44,760 nt of DNA from an uncultured Collinsella sp. (lineage in GTDB: Bacteria > Actinomycetota > Coriobacteriia > Coriobacteriales > Coriobacteriaceae), in contig CATWSG010000018.1 in NCBI GenBank assembly GCA_958353395.1, positions 1 to 44,760 of the forward strand, written 5' to 3'. The translations under genes were made by a program, and so were the position numbers. The notes under the pieces were generated by a model. That model worked only from the letters and a program-made list of their open reading frames with translations, did no database searches and was not told the DNA's origin. Shown piece after piece: positions 8,030 through 16,097 of the stretch. Positions within the stretch are counted from its first letter, which is position 1. Every line of letters starts with the position of its first letter.

Positions 8030-9292
8030 GTGTCTGAGATTAATATTGCCGAGCTTTTTGCTGGCGTCGGCGGATTCCGTTTGGGCCTCGAAGGCTACGC
8101 TGACCCTCGTTATCCAGATTTCTACATGAACCCCGCCGGCCCCTTCCGCACCATTTGGGCCAACCAGTGGGAACCGCCCGGAACCAAGGCGCGTCAGTTT
8201 GCGGCACGTTGTTACATGGACCGCTTTGGCGAAGATTCCGTTGTTAACGAAGATATCAATAAGGTCCTGGAGCAGGCTGAAGCCGGCGAAATTAAAATCC
8301 CCGACGTGCAAATGGTCGTCGGTGGCTTCCCTTGCCAGGACTACTCTGTTGCACGCCCGCTCAATCAGGCGCACGGCATCGAGGGCAAGAAGGGTGTCCT
8401 CTGGTGGGACATCTATCACTTCCTCGAAATGAAGGAACCCAAGTTCGGCCTCTTCGAAAACGTCGACCGCCTGCTCAAATCGCCCGCGTCTCAACGCGGT
8501 CGCGACTTCGCCATCATCCTAAGTTGTCTTGCCGACCTCGACTACACGGTCGAATGGCGCGTGGTCAACTCTGCCGAATACGGTTTCCCCCAGCGTCGCA
8601 AGCGTGTTTATATCTTCTGCGAAAAGGACGCTGGCAAGGTTGATCTCGTTGATCGCATGCACAACGGCGTCATGGCTAAAGCCTTCCCCGCCATCTATCC
8701 CGACGAGATGTCCGAGCTCGATGTTTTACCCGACCCCTACGAGAACTCAACTCGTTTTGGCGTCGGCCAAAAGACCTCTCAATTCAAGCATGCTGGCGTC
8801 ATGCAGGGCTGTCATGTTCTGACCTGCGACTTTGCCGAGGACTATCACGGTGAGCGCCACGTGCTTGGCGACGTGCTTGTCGACGAGGCTTATGTCCCGG
8901 AGCAGTTCTACATCTCCGACGAAAAGCTTCCCGACTGGCGCTACCTTAAGGGCAGCAAGCGCGAAGAGCGCACTAACAAAAAGACAGGCTTTACGTACAC
9001 GTATTCCGAAGGAGCCATGAGCTTCCCGGATGCCACCGACAAGCCGAGCCGCACCATCCTCACAGGAGAAGGCGGCACGGGAGCGAGCCGCTTCAAGCAC
9101 GTCATCGAATGTCCCGATGGCCGTTTCCGCCGTCTTGTTCCCGACGAGCTCGATCAGCTTCAGGGATTCCCGAAAGGCTGGACCGATACGGGCATGACTG
9201 ACGGCCATCGAGCCTTCTGCATGGGCAACGCACTCGTCACCGGCGTGCCCCATCGCATTGGCGAAGCTATGGTCGAAGTGTACAGCCTCTAA
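8030..9292 (+). CDS. DNA cytosine-5 methyltransferase, Sau3AI-type (predicted GATC)
   Basis: It protects host DNA from the divergent endonuclease. The 420-residue protein (from the GTG at 8030, GGAG four bases upstream) has the C5-methyltransferase motifs in order: motif I FAGVGGFRLG (10-19), motif IV GGFPCQDYSVA with catalytic C102, motif VI ENV (143-145), motif VIII QRRKRVYIF (188-196) and C-terminal motif X GNALVTGVPHRIG. The strings GIEGKKGVLWWDI and LLKSPASQRGRDF resemble M.Sau3AI, which methylates the C of GATC. An in-frame ATG-like start at 7967 would add 21 residues but has no ribosome site and overlaps the probable promoter. The gene is complete, and the pair looks like a functional system. 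Confidence 0.93.
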   Translation: MSEINIAELFAGVGGFRLGLEGYADPRYPDFYMNPAGPFRTIWANQWEPPGTKARQFAARCYMDRFGEDSVVNEDINKVLEQAEAGEIKIPDVQMVVGGFPCQDYSVARPLNQAHGIEGKKGVLWWDIYHFLEMKEPKFGLFENVDRLLKSPASQRGRDFAIILSCLADLDYTVEWRVVNSAEYGFPQRRKRVYIFCEKDAGKVDLVDRMHNGVMAKAFPAIYPDEMSELDVLPDPYENSTRFGVGQKTSQFKHAGVMQGCHVLTCDFAEDYHGERHVLGDVLVDEAYVPEQFYISDEKLPDWRYLKGSKREERTNKKTGFTYTYSEGAMSFPDATDKPSRTILTGEGGTGASRFKHVIECPDGRFRRLVPDELDQLQGFPKGWTDTGMTDGHRAFCMGNALVTGVPHRIGEAMVEVYSL

Positions 9293-9418
9293 GGCAAGCA
9301 ATCAGGAGCCGGCAGTTCACGCTGTCGACTCCGTTTTTTCCATCCCACTCCCCTGTATACTGATGTAGCACGTGTTTCATCCGGGCTTGTTGGGCCGGAT
9401 TGTTCATGAGAGGGTCTT

Positions 9419-9910
9419 ATGGCTGCTTCGAATCCGCCTAAGGGGAGCGTTTCTTCTTCGTCCATCAAGCCGGTTACGCGCAAGGCTGTGCGTTGCCAGC
9501 GCGAGGTCGCTTGGCTTGTCACGCAGGCGGCGGGCAGGCTTGTGGCGACCACTCAGGACGTCAATGCGCCTACGCCGAGCTTTGTGTTAGCGGCGGCGCT
9601 GGATTTTGTGCGCCAATTGGAGCTTGCCGCACAGGATGCCAGCGGCCACCTCGACTACCAGAATGTTATGGCGCCCGACCTGCAAACGTTCTGCCACATG
9701 GCCAAGTTGCCCGCCGCACCCAATGCGCTTTCGGACGCAGGCTACATGTTTACGCTTTCGGGCGCGGACCTTATCCGCGACATCTATGCATACTGCAGCG
9801 AGCTCGCCGAGCGCCACGTCTTTGACGCGGCTGAAGTCAAACCGGGATATGTCATCAAGCTGGTTCTTAGGCTGTTCTTGATGGACGGGTTCGGGGCCAT
9901 GCCGGCGTAA
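9419..9910 (+). CDS. Hypothetical protein, 163 aa
   Basis: I do not recognise a family. It is a soluble, alanine-rich protein without signal peptide or membrane helix. Several amphipathic helices are likely (for example FVLAAALDFVRQLELAAQD and GADLIRDIYAYCSELAERHVF), so it is probably all-helical. A GAGAGGG site five bases before the ATG and a TATACT box at 9356-9361 support expression. A short hairpin (ATCCGG/CCGGAT, 9379-9400) sits in the leader. It stands alone between the methyltransferase and a convergent regulator gene. Three cysteines are scattered, with no metal motif. Confidence 0.65.
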   Translation: MAASNPPKGSVSSSSIKPVTRKAVRCQREVAWLVTQAAGRLVATTQDVNAPTPSFVLAAALDFVRQLELAAQDASGHLDYQNVMAPDLQTFCHMAKLPAAPNALSDAGYMFTLSGADLIRDIYAYCSELAERHVFDAAEVKPGYVIKLVLRLFLMDGFGAMPA

Positions 9911-10010
9911 GCCGAGTCTTTAGCATCACCGTCGACTGAGCAACAACCGCTTTACCTTAGTGGGCGCCAATTGAGGGTCGATTATTGGGTCGCCTCGTCC
10001 ACTAACGCAT

Positions 10011-11477
10011 TTATTCCACGCGCTCTGACAGTCGATACTTGCGGTTGCGGCTCGTCGCCGGCGCCGTGGGCTCAAGCTCGCCTTGAGCAATGAGCGCGTT
10101 GACGCGCGACCTAACCTGGGAAATCGTAAGCCCCGTACGTTCTGCCAGCTCACGCGTCCCCAGCTCGCCGTAGTGTTTGAGTGCCGTCACAATTAAGCCC
10201 CCGCCATGATCGACCGGCTCGATCTTTGAACGGTAAAGTACGACCTTGAACCGATCGAACCCCGGGCAGAACAGGGGCTCGGCCAGACCATGCGCGCGCA
10301 TGGCATCGATCATCATCGGGATGCCCGAGCCATTGCCCTCAGCCGGCGAACCTGCGCCATCCGGCAGCGGGACAATCGACATGAGTTTCACGAGCGTCGC
10401 GTTACGGCATCGGGAGCTGCCGTCAAACAAGTTCTCGCGAGTCTTTCCCCCGTAAAGGCCGCCAGGATTCGTCACCTCGACACGATCGTCAAAGACGTCG
10501 ACGGCAATCGATTGTCCACAGAACCGATCCCCGTATTCTCGATGGATTACGGCGTTGGCGATTGCCTCGCGCAGAACCTCCTCGGGAATCTCCAGCGAGT
10601 CGACACGCGAGACGCCTTGGACGGTCGAGGTGCGGCGCAGGTTTTTGGCGACAGCCGCGACAGTATCCGAAATCATCTCGCCCAGGGTGCCCTCGCAGAC
10701 TGTGCGGTCCATAAATCTTAGCGGTCCCGCAGCGCCCTTTTGAGTTCCCGCATGGACAGCCACATCAATGAAGAGCTTGGGATAGAACTGCTGAGGGTAA
10801 ACGCCCGCGGCAAGGAGGCCGGCCTTGGTAACATTGCCCTGGAAGTCGAGGAAATTCAGACGCTCCATCTTTGTCTTCTTGTCCGCCGCACCGCGCATCG
10901 CTCGAGGCGTCAACGAATAGGCACGCTCTATCGTGCGGTCGACCAGCGACTCGTCGAGATCGCCCGCACTCGTGCCGGGCACCGCATCGCGATCGCTAGG
11001 ACTCGTCCGTTCATATGACGACAATGCCAAAACCTCGGTCGACGAAAGGGGTACGTCTTTGTCATCGATGCGTTTGTAGCTGCCACCTTGAGCGCCCCGC
11101 TCTATGACATAGCAAGGCTTGCTCGACGGGTCGAGCTCCTCAATCGTGATGACCAGAACCACGGTGCCCTGGAGCTCCACGCGCTCAATGGTGTATTTGG
11201 GCGGATTGGCCAGCTTTCCGCGACCGCCGGCATCACCCATGCCCGCCACGAATTGGTTGAGCACTTTCTCGGTCTCAAAGTTTGCAACTGGGGCAAAACC
11301 CGCGCGCTCGCTCACTCCGAGTACGATGATGCCGCCGGCGGTGTTTGCGAAAGCGCTGACCGTTTCCCATACGTCGCGGGAAAGCGTCGTGGCGCTCTCC
11401 TTGACCTCGACGTTAAGATCGTCCGAGCCCATGCGCCTTAAAGACTCGAGCAGACCGGTCAGTTCGTTTTTGTTCAT
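10011..11477 (-). CDS. AlbA/Schlafen-domain ATP-binding transcriptional regulator
   Basis: The 488-residue protein has three parts. Residues about 15-120 form the Schlafen AlbA_2 fold (TLSRDVWETVSAFANTAGG..VLGVSE). A middle GHKL-type ATPase module follows with the N-box-like EVLREAIANAVIHREYGD and the glycine loop FDDRVEVTNPGGLYGG. The C-terminus is a winged helix (YGELGTRELAERTGLTISQVRSRVNALIAQGEL). Such proteins are often annotated as putative regulators; direct functional data are scarce. The ATG at 11477 has AAAGGA seven bases upstream; a GTG six bases earlier is too close to that site. The repeated TTATCTCTC motifs upstream (11536-11774) are the obvious candidate operator, suggesting autoregulation (inference). 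Confidence 0.82.
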   Translation of the reverse strand: MNKNELTGLLESLRRMGSDDLNVEVKESATTLSRDVWETVSAFANTAGGIIVLGVSERAGFAPVANFETEKVLNQFVAGMGDAGGRGKLANPPKYTIERVELQGTVVLVITIEELDPSSKPCYVIERGAQGGSYKRIDDKDVPLSSTEVLALSSYERTSPSDRDAVPGTSAGDLDESLVDRTIERAYSLTPRAMRGAADKKTKMERLNFLDFQGNVTKAGLLAAGVYPQQFYPKLFIDVAVHAGTQKGAAGPLRFMDRTVCEGTLGEMISDTVAAVAKNLRRTSTVQGVSRVDSLEIPEEVLREAIANAVIHREYGDRFCGQSIAVDVFDDRVEVTNPGGLYGGKTRENLFDGSSRCRNATLVKLMSIVPLPDGAGSPAEGNGSGIPMMIDAMRAHGLAEPLFCPGFDRFKVVLYRSKIEPVDHGGGLIVTALKHYGELGTRELAERTGLTISQVRSRVNALIAQGELEPTAPATSRNRKYRLSERVE

Positions 11478-11535
11478 CTGCACGTCCTTTCGCTCGGTTC
11501 TGCGAAGAATGCCGCGAATGGATTTCCTTCGTCTC

Positions 11536-11603
11536 TCAGTTATCTCTCGTAATTATCTCTCATCTTTCTGTTATCTCTCATATTAGAGATGAGTGAGAGA
11601 TAA
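11536..11603. promoter_or_regulatory. Operator-like repeat array A (TTATCTCTC motif)
   Basis: TTATCTCTCRT occurs at 11540-11550, 11553-11563 and 11571-11581, with an inverted copy GTGAGAGATAA at 11593-11603. The array lies 60-125 bases upstream of the regulator start and is repeated as a block at 11701-11749. Confidence 0.65.
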
Positions 11604-11660
11604 AAGATAAGATGTCTGCCATCTGTTTCATATAAACATGTTTTTGCTGGTAGAACAATC

Positions 11661-11677
11661 GGTATTGAGATAATACC
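11661..11677. promoter_or_regulatory. Short palindrome between the two operator arrays
   Basis: GGTATT and AATACC surround GAGAT. The centre overlaps a degenerate form of the array motif (TGAGATAA). It could be a further regulator site or part of the promoter. Confidence 0.35.
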
Positions 11678-11700
11678 ATGATTGCTTGTCTCTTTACTGC

Positions 11701-11774
11701 TCAGTTATCTCTCATATTTATCTCTCGTCTTTCTGTTATCTCTCGTATTCGTGACGAATGAGAGATGAGAGATG
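11701..11774. promoter_or_regulatory. Operator-like repeat array B (TTATCTCTC motif)
   Basis: Motif copies at 11705-11715, 11718-11728 and 11736-11746, then inverted copies in AATGAGAGATGAGAGATG (11757-11774). The 49-base stretch 11701-11749 matches 11536-11584 at 45 positions. Most differences fall at the purine of the last CRT, as expected for a degenerate binding site. Confidence 0.65.
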
Positions 11775-11788
11775 TGCGGGCGGCGGAT

Positions 11789-11909
11789 GAGCGTGGATTT
11801 TGGACGGTCGGGAAATGAGGGTGGATATTTGGACGGCTTTTGGGCGTTTTGAGGCTGATTCCGTCCGAAAAACCACTCTCATTCGATAGGCGTCCAAGTT
11901 TCCACGCTC
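11789..11909. repeat. Nested imperfect palindrome upstream of the M16 peptidase
   Basis: The outer arms are GAGCGTGGATTTTGGACG (11789-11806) and its imperfect complement at 11891-11909. The inner arms start AATGAGGGTGG (11814) and end CCACTCTCATT (11883), each carrying GGACGG/CCGTCC. The whole could fold into one long, interrupted hairpin. It sits between the TTATCTCTC arrays and the peptidase promoter. Confidence 0.6.
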
Positions 11910-11988
11910 GCGCGGCGGGCACGCGGGGCCTTTACCCAATCCGTTGGCATCGTCTTCAGTTCGCCGCAGGGTCGCGGCCCCATATGGG

Positions 11989-11994
11989 TATACT
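11989..11994 (+). promoter_or_regulatory. Possible -10 box of the M16 peptidase gene
   Basis: TATACT 53 bases before the start codon. No good -35 box is seen upstream. Confidence 0.35.
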
Positions 11995-12046
11995 CTCGAG
12001 GATTCGACTCGATTCGCCCCCGATGGGGCGTCAAAGGAGACTGCAT

Positions 12047-15000
12047 ATGCCCACCACCTCAACCGACCCGCGCGCCGTTGCCTCCGCGCTGCTGGTGCCC
12101 GGCACCACCTGTCACGGCTTTGCCGTCGAGCGCCGCGAGACCGTACCCGAGCTCGACTCGGACGCTTACGTGCTGCGCCACACCGCCTCGGGCGCTCGCC
12201 TGCTGTACCTGGCGTGCGACGACGAGAACAAGGCCTTTGCCATTGGCTTTAAGACGCCGCCGGCCGATTCCACCGGCGTATTCCATATTCTTGAGCACTC
12301 GGTGCTGTGCGGGTCGGCTAAGTTCCCCGTCAAGGAGCCGTTTGTCGACCTGATCAAGAGCTCCATGCAGACGTTCCTCAACGCCATGACCTACCCCGAC
12401 AAGACCATCTACCCCGTTGCCACCACCAACGAGCAGGATCTGTACAACCTAATGGACGTGTACCTGGACGCTGTGTTCAACCCGGCCATCTACACCAAAC
12501 CCACCATTTTTGAGCAGGAGGGCTGGCACTACGAGTTGGACCTGCCGGAGGGCGCCGAGGGCGAGGGCGACGGCAGCTTCGCGAGCCTGCGCGAGGGCAC
12601 GCTGCGCTATAACGGCGTGGTGTTCAACGAGATGAAGGGCGCGTTGTCCGACCCCATGAGCGTGCTGGACGACGCCGTCAACGCCGCGCTCTATCCCGAC
12701 ACCGCCTATGCGCACGAGAGCGGCGGTGACCCACGCGCGATCCCTGCGCTCACCTACGAGCAGTTCCTGGATACGCACGCGCGCCACTACAATCCTTCCA
12801 ACTCCTATATCACGCTCTACGGCGACCTGGACGTGGACCGCGCACTGGCCTTTTTGGACGAACGTTATCTGTCGCAGCCGAGTGCCGCGAGCCGCCGCAT
12901 GGACGCTGCCGTTGCCGCCGGCGAGGACCCGTCCACGCTGGCGCCCAATCCGCTGGACGTGCAGGCGCCCGTGACCTGCGAGTACAAGCGCATCGAGATG
13001 GCCACCACGCCCGAGAACGCCCTGGTAGGTCTGGGCCTGGTGCTGGGCAGCGCGCTCGACCGCAAGCGCACGATCGCGGCGGATATCCTGTTCGAGGCAC
13101 TGCTGGGTTCCAACGAGGCACCAGTTAAGAAGGCCATTCTGGCCGCCGGCCTGGGCGGCAACGTGGTGAGCTACACCGCGGCCGAGAGCCTGCAGCCCTA
13201 CGAGCTCATCATGCTGCAAAACGCGCAGCCCGGCATAGCGCGCGAGCTGCGCCGCGTGTTCCAGGACGCTTGCCGCGACCTGTGCGAGCACGGCGTTCCG
13301 CGCGAGCGCCTGGAGGCCATCATCAGCAGCAACGAATACGACCTGCGCCAGCGCGACTACGGTATCGCCGACGGCGTGGCCATTGCGTGCGACGCGCTGA
13401 GCACCTGGCTCTACGATGACGACGCCGCGACGCTGGCGCTCAAGTACGGTCCGGTGTACGAGGAACTGCGCGGCGAGCTGGACGGCAGCTATTTTGAGGA
13501 CCTGCTGCGCGAGCTCGTGCTGGAAAACGATCACATGGCGCTGGTCGAGCTGGTGCCGGTGGATGCCGCCGAGGGTTCGGAGGGCGCCGAGGCCGCCGAG
13601 CTGGCAGCCAAGCGCGATGCCATGACCGATGCCGAGCTGGCCGATGTGGTCGAGCGCACGGCCGCGCTGCGTGCCGCGCAGGAGGCGGAGGACACGCCCG
13701 AGGCCAAGGCCACACTGCCGCGCCTGCGCGTGTCCGACATTGGTGAGGCGCGCCCCGAGCCGCCGCTGGTCGTGGACACAACAGCGCCCATCCCCTGCCT
13801 GCGCCACGGCATCCCCACCAACCGTCTGGCCTACGCCATGCAGTATTTCGACCTGAGCTGCGTCGCGTTTAAAGACCTGCCCTACGTGACGCTGCTCTGC
13901 CGCCTGTTCAAACAGCTGCCCACGAGCGAGCACTCGGCAGAGGAGCTCGACAACTTGCTTGCCGGCAAGCTGGGCTTTTTGAGCTTTACGACCGAGGTCA
14001 TGACCCAACCCGACGTGGACGGCGTGCACCCCTACCTGCTGGTGAGCGCCGGCGCCCTGTCTGAGAAGATCGATGCGCTGGCGAGCCTGCCGCGCGAGGT
14101 GTGGTCGAGCACGCTTTTGCTCGATGCCGATGCCGACCGCGTGCGCGACGTGCTCACGCAGATTCGCATTGGGCTTGAGCAGGGGTTTATCAACAACGGT
14201 CACTCGGCGGCACTCGGTCGCGCGATGAGCTACAGCTCGCCTTCGGCCGTGGTGCGCGAGCAGCTTTCGGGCGTTGATTTCTATCTGTTCCTGCGCGATT
14301 TGCTCGAACACTTTGACGAGCGCCTGGACGGCCTGCGCGCCAAGCTTACCGAGCTGGCAGGTCGTATCTTTGTGGCCGACGGCTGCCTGGCGAGCTTTAC
14401 CGGCAGCGATGAGGACTTTGACGCATACTGGAATGCTGCGGGCGACCTGGGGCTGGGCGCGGGTGCGGCGGGCATTGCCGGCAACGATGCGCTCGTGGTG
14501 CCGACGCCGCGCGACCGCCACGAAGCCTTTGTCATCCCCAGCGACATCTGCTTTGCGGCGAGCGCGTGCGATCCGCGTCGCTTGGGGCTCGAAGTGACGG
14601 GCGCCTGGGCGGTTGCTGCCAACGCACTCTCCTACGACTACCTGTGGAACGAGATCCGCGTGAAGGGCGGTGCGTACGGCTGCGGATTCCGCGCGGCAGG
14701 CGAGCGTCAGACGGCGTTCTACACCTACCGCGACCCGGCAATCGATCCCTCGATTGAGCGCGTGGCGCGCGCAGGCGAATGGCTCGGCAGCTTTGAGCCC
14801 GACGAGGCCGCCTTTGAGGGCTTTATCGTGAGCTGCGTGAGCGGCATGGACGCGCCGGTGAAGCCGTACGCGCTCACCAAACGCCGCAACACGACCTACC
14901 TGGCCGGACTCGATCCGCATGCACGCGAGGAGCGCCGCGCCCAGATGCTCGCCGCCACGCCCGGCGAGCTGCGCTCGCTCGGCGCCGACGTCACGCGTAT

Positions 15001-15091
15001 CGCGGCCACCTCACCCGCCTGCGTCTTTGGCGGCCGAGACGTCATCGCCAAGAGCAACGCCGGCTTCAACGTCATCGACCTGCTGGGCTAA
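12047..15091 (+). CDS. M16C (PreP/Cym1-like) zinc metallopeptidase
   Basis: This presequence-protease-type peptidase should cleave short unstructured peptides inside a closed chamber in the cytoplasm; there is no signal peptide. The 1014 residues contain the inverted zinc motif HILEH (80-84), with the third ligand expected in the acidic segment IFEQEGWHYE (about 154-163). The M16C-associated region follows, then an inactive second half with the usual R/Y substrate-binding block (NEIRVKGGAYGCGFR, near residue 870). Length agrees with PreP (about 970-1000), not the shorter two-chain M16B forms. The ATG at 12047 is chosen over upstream frames because AAAGGAGA stands just before it and homology begins there. 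Codon use is very GC-rich, like a resident gene. Confidence 0.92.
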   Translation: MPTTSTDPRAVASALLVPGTTCHGFAVERRETVPELDSDAYVLRHTASGARLLYLACDDENKAFAIGFKTPPADSTGVFHILEHSVLCGSAKFPVKEPFVDLIKSSMQTFLNAMTYPDKTIYPVATTNEQDLYNLMDVYLDAVFNPAIYTKPTIFEQEGWHYELDLPEGAEGEGDGSFASLREGTLRYNGVVFNEMKGALSDPMSVLDDAVNAALYPDTAYAHESGGDPRAIPALTYEQFLDTHARHYNPSNSYITLYGDLDVDRALAFLDERYLSQPSAASRRMDAAVAAGEDPSTLAPNPLDVQAPVTCEYKRIEMATTPENALVGLGLVLGSALDRKRTIAADILFEALLGSNEAPVKKAILAAGLGGNVVSYTAAESLQPYELIMLQNAQPGIARELRRVFQDACRDLCEHGVPRERLEAIISSNEYDLRQRDYGIADGVAIACDALSTWLYDDDAATLALKYGPVYEELRGELDGSYFEDLLRELVLENDHMALVELVPVDAAEGSEGAEAAELAAKRDAMTDAELADVVERTAALRAAQEAEDTPEAKATLPRLRVSDIGEARPEPPLVVDTTAPIPCLRHGIPTNRLAYAMQYFDLSCVAFKDLPYVTLLCRLFKQLPTSEHSAEELDNLLAGKLGFLSFTTEVMTQPDVDGVHPYLLVSAGALSEKIDALASLPREVWSSTLLLDADADRVRDVLTQIRIGLEQGFINNGHSAALGRAMSYSSPSAVVREQLSGVDFYLFLRDLLEHFDERLDGLRAKLTELAGRIFVADGCLASFTGSDEDFDAYWNAAGDLGLGAGAAGIAGNDALVVPTPRDRHEAFVIPSDICFAASACDPRRLGLEVTGAWAVAANALSYDYLWNEIRVKGGAYGCGFRAAGERQTAFYTYRDPAIDPSIERVARAGEWLGSFEPDEAAFEGFIVSCVSGMDAPVKPYALTKRRNTTYLAGLDPHAREERRAQMLAATPGELRSLGADVTRIAATSPACVFGGRDVIAKSNAGFNVIDLLG

Positions 15092-15098
15092 CCACAAC

Positions 15099-15139
15099 AA
15101 AGGTAGATTTTTGGGACATGCCTGAAAATCTACCTTTTT
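15099..15139 (+). terminator. Terminator-like hairpin after the peptidase gene (repeat family F)
   Basis: The perfect 13-base arms AAAGGTAGATTTT and AAAATCTACCTTT flank GGGACATGCCTG, ending in TTTTT. It begins seven bases past the stop codon and should terminate the peptidase message. A related sequence at 17122-17160, in a place where no terminator is needed, shows that the unit is also a dispersed repeat. Confidence 0.75.
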
Positions 15140-15172
15140 CTGCGGCTTGGGCGAGGCGGCGCAGCCCACCGC

Positions 15173-15326
15173 GGCGGTTTGTCTCGATCTGTAACATCTA
15201 GACGGCAATATCGGCTCCAGATGTTACAGGTCGAGACGTTCCCGAACGGCACCAGCTCTTTGTCTCAATCTGTAACAACTAGGTCCAATTTTGCCGAGTT
15301 ACTGTTACAGATCGAGACAAACCGCC
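15173..15326. repeat. Four-site palindromic element with 24-bp perfect terminal inverted repeats
   Basis: The ends (15173-15196 and 15303-15326) are perfect 24-base inverted copies, each GGCGGTTT joined to GTCTCGATCTGTAACA. Two further inner copies of the 16-mer lie at 15222-15237 (inverted) and 15262-15277, so the unit holds two adjacent hairpins in head-to-head order. There is no coding capacity. It looks like a miniature mobile element or REP-type unit. Confidence 0.75.
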
Positions 15327-15410
15327 GTGAACATCCACTCTTCGTCAAAACCACCACGAAGGTGTCCACGAACTGCCCCCTTTGCAATGGCTTATGTGGT
15401 GGTTTGGGTG

Positions 15411-15453
15411 TTTGCCCAGATAAAACCTGCCAAAATAAACCTGTCCCTTTTTG
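15411..15453 (-). repeat. Dispersed 44-bp repeat family E, copy 1
   Basis: Read on the minus strand it begins CCAAAAAGGGACAGGTTTAT and ends in TTTTATCTGGGCAAA. Other copies are at 23331-23374, 25465-25505 and, in half, 32906-32930. It ends 24 bases upstream of the next start codon. Confidence 0.75.
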
Positions 15454-15477
15454 GTTGGTTTGCTAGAGGAGGTTGGG

Positions 15478-16074
15478 ATGGACAAGGCTGAGTTGCGGCG
15501 GACGGTGATTGCTCGGCGCGATGCGATTGATTTGGATGTTCGGGCGGCGAAGTCCGCCGTTATCTGTGCGCGGCTTGTTGAGCTATTGGATCGCTTGGAT
15601 GCCGCGGCGCCGCACACCGTTGCCATCTATGCCGCGATGGGTTCCGAGGTCGACCCTGCCGCGTTTGCCGCTGCGGCCGCCAAACGCGGCTGGCGCGTGG
15701 CCTATCCGTGCATGCTCTCGGCAATCGATGCCGCAGCTTGTGGCCAGCGCATGTGCATGCGGGCAGTTGCCGCCGGCGATGCGTCCGCGGCGCCGTTTAT
15801 CGCCCACCCCACGCGGGCCTTTGCGGCCACAGACATCGACAGCAGCCGCTTCCCTATCGTGCCTGCTGAGGCTCTCGGCATGATCGTCGTGCCGCTCGTA
15901 GCATTCGACCGCGCTGGCGCGCGCCTGGGCTACGGCGGCGGCTGCTACGACCGCTACCTGACCATGCTCTCGCCCGCATGCCAAACCATCGGCATCGCCT
16001 TTGACGAGCAACGCGTCGACGGCGTTCCCACCGATGCCCACGACCTGCCGCTACCCCACATCATCAGCGCCTAA
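15478..16074 (+). CDS. 5-formyltetrahydrofolate cyclo-ligase
   Basis: It converts 5-formyl-THF and ATP to 5,10-methenyl-THF, salvaging the folate made as a side product. The 198-residue protein has the family signature GYGGGCYDRYL at 151-161, the nucleotide/phosphate-binding block being LGYGGGCYDR. The N-terminal basic helix KAELRRTVIARRDAI is also typical. The ATG at 15478 has AGGAGG upstream; an in-frame start at 15451 would add nine residues and is less favoured. Length is normal for the family (about 190-200). It appears monocistronic; its leader carries repeat family E. Confidence 0.93.
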   Translation: MDKAELRRTVIARRDAIDLDVRAAKSAVICARLVELLDRLDAAAPHTVAIYAAMGSEVDPAAFAAAAAKRGWRVAYPCMLSAIDAAACGQRMCMRAVAAGDASAAPFIAHPTRAFAATDIDSSRFPIVPAEALGMIVVPLVAFDRAGARLGYGGGCYDRYLTMLSPACQTIGIAFDEQRVDGVPTDAHDLPLPHIISA

Positions 16075-16097
16075 CGGCTGGCGCACCTCCCGACGGT

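Noticed and set aside
11536..11774. TTATCTCTC repeats as a CRISPR array
   Set aside because: The motifs are 11 bases, irregularly spaced, in both orientations and without spacers or cas genes.
12449..14920. 823-codon open frame antisense to the M16 peptidase gene
   Set aside because: It mirrors the codon bias of the peptidase gene; its product has no recognisable motif, and the sense frame has full family signatures.
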